A stretch of 64,000 bases of DNA from Nelumbo lutea (Eukaryota > Streptophyta > Magnoliopsida > Proteales > Nelumbonaceae). The stretch covers positions 112,232,855 through 112,296,854 of the forward strand of contig JAKGHH010000002.1 of NCBI GenBank assembly GCA_022828595.1. Reading direction: 5' to 3'. The translations under genes and the position numbers were made by a program. The notes under the pieces were generated by a model. The model was not told where the DNA came from. It did no database searches and was given only the letters and a program-made list of their open reading frames with translations. Shown in pieces: positions 57,642-64,000 of the stretch. Within the stretch, counting starts at the first letter, position 1. Each line of letters starts with the position of its first letter.

Positions 57642-57820
57642 GTTTTTGAAAGTCGGACCAGAAACACAACCATTTTGGCCTTTGATTTCTGGGTCAAATG
57701 GTCCGATCGCCCGGACCAACCCTGGGTTGGACGGTTTTGGGGTCTAAAATTTGAACCAGACTCATAATGGTTCATGGATTAACCGGTCCAACCATCTGGC
57801 CAGGTCTTGTATTCAAAACC
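57642..57820. mobile_element. ACCGG-rich element, copy 5 (shortened)
   Basis: GTTTTTGAAAGTCGGACCAG to GGTCTTGTATTCAAAACC with GGTCCGATCGCCCGGACC inside. It lacks the A/T-rich centre of the longer copies. Confidence 0.55.
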
Positions 57821-58189
57821 ATAAAAGCGGAGCTTTATCTAGTTGGTCTTCTTGGCAGCGGGGGGAAGGAGGAAGCTTGATATACAAGCACATGCACACA
57901 CACTTGATAGATTGTTTTTTAATAGTTTTGAAAGAAAATTTGGTCTATTTGATACACTTGATACATGCACATACTCACACACACAAATATGAGGGGAAAT
58001 TCTCAAAGATTACAAAGCAGGATTGGTTCTCTTTCACTTTTCTGTTCTTATTCTGTGAGCATGAGGATGGATTAAAGGAACAGTAATATCCAACTCTCCG
58101 CCCTCTTTTATGTTGGTTAAGCTTATTTCCAGCGGTGCATAACCTTGATTTCTTACTCTCTCACTTTGATTTGAAATTTTGAATATTAA

Positions 58190-58296
58190 GGCTCAGTTTA
58201 GAAAGAGTACAAATGTAAATTTGTAGAGTGTAAATACATACAAAATACAAGGTTTTACACTATAAATTTGTATTTGTACTTCTTCCAAACTGAGCC
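58190..58296. mobile_element. GGCTCAGTTT MITE with TAA target duplication
   Basis: GGCTCAGTTTAGAAAGAGTA pairs with its inverse ending TACTTCTTCCAAACTGAGCC; arms of nearly 50 bases make up almost the whole element. TAA lies on both sides (58187-58189 and 58297-58299), as expected for PIF/Harbinger Tourist-like MITEs. Confidence 0.85.
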
Positions 58297-58871
58297 TAAT
58301 AGATGAATCATGGTAACAGGCAACAAGATCATGTATGCCAAAAATCAGTATTAATCAAATGATATAAATTGTAGTTTTCTTCTTACAAGTTTGGGTGATT
58401 CACTTTTAACTACCCAAAAAAAAGAATGGCCCATAAAGATCAAGATTCAAAAATATTCATACAACATGTTGATCAAATGGACGTTGAAATTATGTAATGA
58501 TACTGATTTGGTACAGAGATCAAAGTGAAAACCATTAATTAGTGTCAAAACTCAAAAATCACAACGGAAAATTAACCAGAAAAAAAGAAAAAAAAATTAA
58601 GAAACGATTGCCAAAACAAGGCCCATTTAGACTCCCAATGACGGACACACTATTGAATTAACGTGTGGGCCAGTAAATAATTGGGCTTCGTTGTTCCAAC
58701 GTGAATTTCAGCAAATAATGGCCCACGGAAGATTCCCTCTCACCGTATATCGGGCGTGGAAAGATTTCCTATGCACTTTCTCTACCCGCTCACTATTGCA
58801 GCTGCACATCTCACAATATAAGATAGTGATGTGTGACTGCTTATTAGTTAAGTTCAGGGGTAATAGCATTA
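58297..58871. other. Intergenic sequence
   Basis: No gene or repeat recognised. Confidence 0.5.
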
Positions 58872-59518
58872 AAGGGCAACTTTCGAGGTTTAATATCAAT
58901 AAAATTAGTATATTTAAAAAAATTAAAAAAATAGAGTAACTTTTTAAAAATAATATCAATAAAGTGCAAAAATACTATTCATCTTTTTATTCTTATCATT
59001 TGTTCGTCAGAATCGCCGTCCGCCCACCTCCGTCTCCCCCTCTAGCAACGTTGCCGAGGGTAGCCGGAGGCAGAGGTGGCAGCAGCAGTGCTGGTGGTTT
59101 CTCTGTCCAATATTGCCACCTCCGCCTTCGCCTTCGGCAACGTTGCCGAAGATGGGTGGAGACAGAGGTGGCGGTGGTAGTGAGCAAAGGAATGACCACC
59201 AGCGCCACCGCTGCCACCTTTGCCTTTGGCCACCTCCGGTTACGTTGCCGGAGGCGGCGGTGGGTGGCAGTGGACAGAGGTTGTGGTGGGGGGGGGGGGT
59301 AGAGGAATGACCACCAGTGCCACCGCTGCCACCTTTGCCTCCGACCACCTCCGGCTACATTGCTGGAGGCGGCGGCGACTCTGGTGAACAAATGGCAAGA
59401 AGAAGAAGATGAACTGTGTTTTTGCCCTTTATTGATATTATTTTTAAAAAGTTAACCTATTTTTGAAATTTTTTAAATATATTATTTTTATTGATATTAA
59501 ACTCCAAAAGTTGCCCTT
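58872..59518. mobile_element. Foldback element with GC-rich core
   Basis: The arms 58872-59050 and about 59345-59518 are inverted copies: AAGGGCAACTTTCGAGGTTT, TTTTTAAAAATAATATCAAT and TCATTTGTTCGTCAGAATCG on the left face their inverses on the right. The middle is GC-rich and itself repetitive, with CGTTGCC, GGAGGC and GTGGCAGCGG words in both orientations. Open frames exist on both strands here, but they are by-products of the repeats. No target duplication was found. Confidence 0.75.
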
Positions 59519-61153
59519 ACATGCTAGAAACCCTTTAATTTAGCTAGGGGCAACTTGGGCCAGGTTGGCTCCAAATCATATCACTCTATCCATACTGTAC
59601 TTGCCTTAAATTGCAGCCACACATCGTCATCTTGTATTGTGGTATACACGGTTACATACAATGTATTGAGGGAAGGACAGGTATAGAAAAAGTGAGTAGA
59701 AATATGGATTCAATTAAATCAACTTCGACCTATACCCTGACGACATCAAGAGAGATTAATTGTCAAATTTGTGTGAATAACAAGATTGAATAAAAAACGA
59801 CGAAATTCATAGACCTACAAAGGAAAATTAGGCTTGACCAAGAAACCCATGTATTTTTTTTCAAATTTATATGGGGACTAGGGAAAATTAAGTGATATCT
59901 ATTTTCTAAGTGGGTAAATAACTTTTCCACTTGGGAGAAAATTGCGACACTTAAATGGAACAACACCACCCCTTTTAATAATGAAATTTTTTGACTAAAA
60001 TTGTCATTACCTTATTTATATTAAAAATAAAAAAATATGGATAAATGCATTTATCCAAGTAAATCTTTTCTGAATAACTTACCAAAAAGCAAACGGGGCC
60101 TAAATTTTTCTAGAAGAGAAATATAACAAAAAGAACGACTTAGGGTTGGAATCCTGTCAATCACGAAAACAACTTTGAAAGGGAAGGGAAAAGTATTTCT
60201 TTTGACTTGAAGAGGTTGACGGGGAGAATTTGAAACTGATGTGTCCAAAATCCGGGAAAATATATTCTTTTTTATTCGTAGTATTAGGATTTAGGAGATG
60301 AAAAATTGTAAAAACAAAGGACAGACAAGATTTGACTCCTTATCTCCTACCCACTGGAACTCTACCTACGCCTACCAATAAAATACTACCTCCGTGCACT
60401 GAGAACATTTCTCGTAATGACACGTAAGAAGATGAGGTTTCCGTGGATAGGTGTGGGTCGGGATGTCATAGATAGGAAATCCGGACTTAACAGGATTTGT
60501 ATGTTTGTATGTGTTTCTCATTCTTTTCTCTTTTGCTAGACATTGATTTAGAATTCAGACCCGTAGGGGACAAGTAACGATTGGACTATTGGATTAGTGG
60601 AACATATGTGCAAGATAGAGTTGGCATCGCATCTAATTTAGTGCGGAGACTGGGGCACGCCCAATCTTCTTCTTTTTCTATTTGCTTCATGTATAATGGG
60701 GTAGTCCATCCCCCAAACCTATGAAACCGGATTCAGTCAGTACAGAACCCATTCCAATAGCTATTATAATATTGCATTGGGAATATCTCTTGTGAAATAA
60801 AGCACAAAGTACGGAAATATTCCAGATACAATTATCTTCTTCGATCAATAACCCCCACTCCATCCCGGGTGCAGGTGAGATATGATATCGAGTATCTTCT
60901 ACAACCAATAAGAGACCTTCCCAACCTTTCCAACCTTGCCACAACAGCACGCATGTCCAATCTTGCTGACTCATGTATTGATGGCTGAGCAATGTGATGA
61001 GTGGGATCAACTTGAGAAGTTTGAAATTCCCTCCAATTAAGTAGTCATGTCATAATATAATTACATACAAATTTATATCTTGCAATGGTATATGTACATC
61101 AATACTATACAAAGAGGAAATCTTACTGGGGTTAGCATTTAACAATTAAACAG

Positions 61154-61159
<6 letters not shown>
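59519..61159. other. Intergenic sequence
   Basis: No supported gene. Near 60690-60720 the minus strand reads GGGGGATGGACTACCCCATT, recalling the 3' hairpin of the SINE at 52877-53005; it may be a SINE fragment. Confidence 0.45.

Positions 61160-61160
<1 letters not shown>

Positions 61161-61194
<34 letters not shown>
61161..61194. repeat. (AT)n microsatellite
   Basis: Seventeen uninterrupted AT units. Confidence 0.95.
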
Positions 61195-61197
<3 letters not shown>

Positions 61198-62380
61198 CAA
61201 TTCTTGCGCTTTCTCTTCGCCTTACAGATGAAAAGTGAAGCCCTGTACTTTTTGTAGGTTCTACGTCCTATCATGTCTGTATGGTGGTGAAACAACACCC
61301 CAAGTGTGCCACCAGTAGCAAGAAACCTTATCAACCATCTAATCGGCATCTTGTAAATTGAATCATATTGTCAATGATATTCGAGAAAATGACAGCATCA
61401 ACATTTTTATTAAACAAATTAAATGTTCTCGATACATTTTCTTGTTGCATATGCATTAACAATATGGCCCACCCAAGATCTTTTATGAAACAAGCCATCC
61501 ATTAGGAATGGAAATCATTTATTTATAATGAAATTAGCAATGGAACCTGGTAGAGAGGACCAGGTCAAGGTGCATTGGATCGAACAAGAAATGGCCGGCC
61601 CAAGTTGAGCTAATTGATGAATCTCTTTAGCATTTCCCCAATCCTAAAGGTGCAAAACTTGGGCTTGGGCCTGACCCAACCCATGCTTAATCCAACACAC
61701 TCAGGCTGGACTTGAGCTTGGATTAGAGCTGAGCTGAGTTTGGATGGATTGATCAGGTTTGAAAGAACTTATGAAATTATATGTAGAGACACACACTTGG
61801 GTTGAGCTGTCAGGTTTGGCCCACCAAAATTGCAGCCTTACCTAGCCCTTCTAGCCCCTTCAACTTGCAAGAAAACTTTACTAATCCATCGTAGTCTGCA
61901 CTCTCCACTTTATCACCTATTGGAGCTATTACTAATTTTCTTTAATATTATAATATTTTATACTATAAAAAATATTAAAAGTAAAGTACCTTATCATTTT
62001 ATTATATTTTTGAAAATTCATATTATAGGCATGTTTTATGCTGTATACTATATATTTTTCATCATATATCTTTGAATAATTTGGCGTTCATCCAATAGAT
62101 TTTGATATAAACCCAAATTTCACGACCACCAAATTCTGAAGTCACAAAGGTCAAACAACTGATTCTTCATAGACTCCGAAGATGGAATACCAATCTCCTT
62201 TTGAACCTGTTCACTACAGAAGAGTGTCAAGCCAATACCAAGATTCCTTTGGCATGTTAATATGGGCTTTCACCCCATGGGGCCAGTACTTTGTCATGTC
62301 TAGCTATCACATAGAGCGCAAGATTGAGAGTAATGGTTGGTTGAGCAATTATTTTGAAAGATGAAGTTGCCATGCAAAAT
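61195..62380. other. Intergenic sequence
   Basis: No gene. Near 61650-61740 there are GGGCTTGGGCCTGACCC and GGACTTGAGC words like those of the 35964-36512 family, possibly a fragment. Confidence 0.45.
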
Positions 62381-63000
62381 AAGAAATTTCAGTTGGACCG
62401 TCTGGCCTGAAATCATTCAGGCAACTGGTTCCATTTCACCTTCAACTCGTTATTGGGCTCAAAACTGTTGGATTTATCAAAGAACCGTTGATCCGAGCAG
62501 TCGAACCGTCAATCCATTCAACCCAAACAGTGGTTCGCATTTTCATAAGATGTAGAGAGAGAGAGAGATTAGAAAACTAAGTTGTAGAAATTTCAGATCT
62601 GATATCTCCATTCTTAGATCTGAATTCTCATCCAACTGAATGGTTGCTGCTATGATGTCTATTGCCGCCGTCATCATTGTCGTCATCACCGTTGCCATCA
62701 TCATCGCTGGTGAACATCGGATGCTCCTCCAGTTCCTTTTGCTTCCCTCCTCTTCCTCCTCCTCCTTTCCCCTTTCCCTCATTTCCTTCTTTTCTTCCTT
62801 TTCTCTTTCTCTCCTTCCTTCCTTTTTTTCTTTCTTTTTTTTTCTCACCCAACCCAACAGCCATCTCTTAAAAGACCAAGAGTAATAATACTAATTGCCC
62901 TAATAGTCTAAACTGCCTAAACCATTTGACCTGAATGGTCAAACCACTGACCTGAAAACTAGTGGCCATAACAATTCCATTTCCGGGCCGGTTTAGAATG
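62381..63000. mobile_element. ACCGG-rich element, copy 6, with replaced centre
   Basis: The left half (62381-62540: GTTGGACCGTCTGGCC, AGAACCGTTGATCCGAGC, GTCGAACCGTC) and right half (62905-63000: CATTTGACCTGAATGGTCAA, CCGGGCCGGTTTAGAA) match the two halves of copy 2. Between them are about 360 unrelated bases, including a GA repeat and a CT-rich tract, in place of the usual T-rich centre. Confidence 0.5.
62741..62850. repeat. CT-rich low-complexity tract
   Basis: CTCCTCTTCCTCCTCCTCC followed by TTTCCTTCTTTTC runs. Long open frames on both strands here are caused by composition, not coding. Confidence 0.85.
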
Positions 63001-64000
63001 ATGAACAAAGGAATAGCATTAAATGAAGAAAACCATAGTATATATGCTGGTAGACGAGGAATGCTTTAGTATTCAGAGGGGAGCATGATTCTCCATTTGC
63101 GGTAGTCTAACCAGAGCTTCCGTTTCTATTAAGATTTTCCCTTGGGTTGAGCCTCTACAAAGATAGACTGATCCTCCATCTACAAGGGTGTAGACCCCAC
63201 CCCCATTTCACCATTTGAGTGGTAAGGTGAATTATGGAGCCGGCTGGTTGGCTGGGGATGGCTAGGGTAGTATATATGGCCTATGTTATTTAAACTTCTA
63301 CGAGGATGATTGTTGGTGCCGGGGCTGAGAAAAGGATTTGCTCTTTGGTTCTTGATGTAGAGTTTAGAGCTTAAGGATGGTCTGCGTATATCAAAGCCAT
63401 CCGAGTTGGCTAGGCTGTGTTTGTTTGTGGCATAAAGTACATTGATAGAGTTCAATACTGATCAGTTTAAAGTTTGTTAATTGTTATATTTTGAAAAATG
63501 TGATTACCAATATAAATATTATGCCAATTTTATCAGCGTTATATTGACATTGATTATCGATGTAAAACTCTATTGTGAATGAACATTCCATCAAAACGCT
63601 GATAAATACAAACCGAGAGTGGAATTTTACACTAATCCACATTTACATCGTAAACAAATATTGCAGCCTTACTATGAGGTAATTGTGGAACCAAATTTCA
63701 AGAGGCTATTTAGGCTATTTCTAGGAAGGTTGACCATTACATCTCTCCCTTGTCTAGGCGGTGCAAGTGGATACAATTTTAGATTTTGTTTCGATTCGAT
63801 AGACAAATCATCTTGCTCATATATAGTTGCCAAAGATATTCTAAGGCCTATAAATGCTTGGATGATTTCCCCATTTCTCACTAGATTGGACCATTTGCTC
63901 AAATCGCCTATGACGCTGTATTAATTTTTTATTACCAAAGAAATTCCCTAGGATGATCCTAGATGGATTGAAGGAAAGGTTAAATAGAACCAAAGGGCTT
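63001..64000. other. Intergenic sequence
   Basis: No gene supported. A possible poorly preserved MITE spans about 63411-63671, where TAGGCTGTGTTTGTTTG on the left loosely mirrors AACAAATATTGCAGCCTTA on the right. Confidence 0.4.

Noticed and set aside
58996..59391. Overlapping long ORFs on both strands
   Set aside because: They arise from the GC-rich inverted repeats of the foldback element; composition is Gly/Arg/Pro-biased on one strand and its complement on the other, with no family similarity.
60687..61010. 107-residue minus-strand ORF
   Set aside because: No recognisable motif, no neighbouring exons and average AT-rich context.
62543..62885. ORFs rich in Lys/Glu (minus) and Ser/Phe/Pro (plus)
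   Set aside because: Driven by the CT-rich low-complexity tract; no domain recognised.
1..64000. CRISPR arrays, rRNA genes, bacterial operons or organelle inserts
   Set aside because: None of the expected repeat-spacer patterns, rRNA blocks or operon structure was seen. The tandem repeats found are minisatellite or transposon parts.

Overview
This looks like nuclear DNA of a flowering plant. It is AT-rich and gene-poor. It carries a spliced plant gene with GT-AG introns, an F-box relic, an Au-type SINE, L1-type LINEs with a C-terminal RNase H, Tat-lineage Ty3/gypsy retrotransposons and several MITE families. A woody or early-diverging dicot would fit, but the species cannot be fixed from the sequence.

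Only one intact protein gene was found. It is a four-exon minus-strand gene (18334-22880, plus a probable 5' UTR exon near 23368-23540) encoding a 296-residue membrane-anchored HAD-superfamily (acid-phosphatase-like) protein. Head-to-head with it lies an FBA-type F-box pseudogene (24103-25204, plus strand) with one frameshift and one stop. The roughly 560 bases between them are a shared promoter region.

Most of the rest is transposon wreckage. Three related Tat-lineage LTR elements are present. Element A (5863-14741) has lost its 5' LTR. Element B (26926-35082) has both LTRs. Element C (48118-52634) is truncated at 5' and has lost most of pol. A solo LTR of a related subfamily is at 15427-16002. 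All three elements carry an antisense gene between integrase and the 3' LTR; in B and C it shows an intron at the same place and phase. A and B share the same sequence beyond their 3' LTRs, so they look like two copies of one insertion. An unoccupied version of the target site sits just upstream of B.

Two decayed L1 LINEs lie on the minus strand (40010-45380 and about 54000-57620). The second is broken up by MITEs. Small elements fill the gaps: three copies of a GGCTATGTTTGG-ended MITE, six copies of an ACCGG-rich element (two inverted pairs), SINEs with perfect 12-13 base target duplications, a Mutator-like MITE with 12-base direct repeats, and a 650-base GC-cored foldback element.

I did not find a new gene system. 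The observations most worth checking are the spliced antisense gene of the Tat elements, the shared A/B insertion with its visible empty site, the SINE family, and the foldback element.
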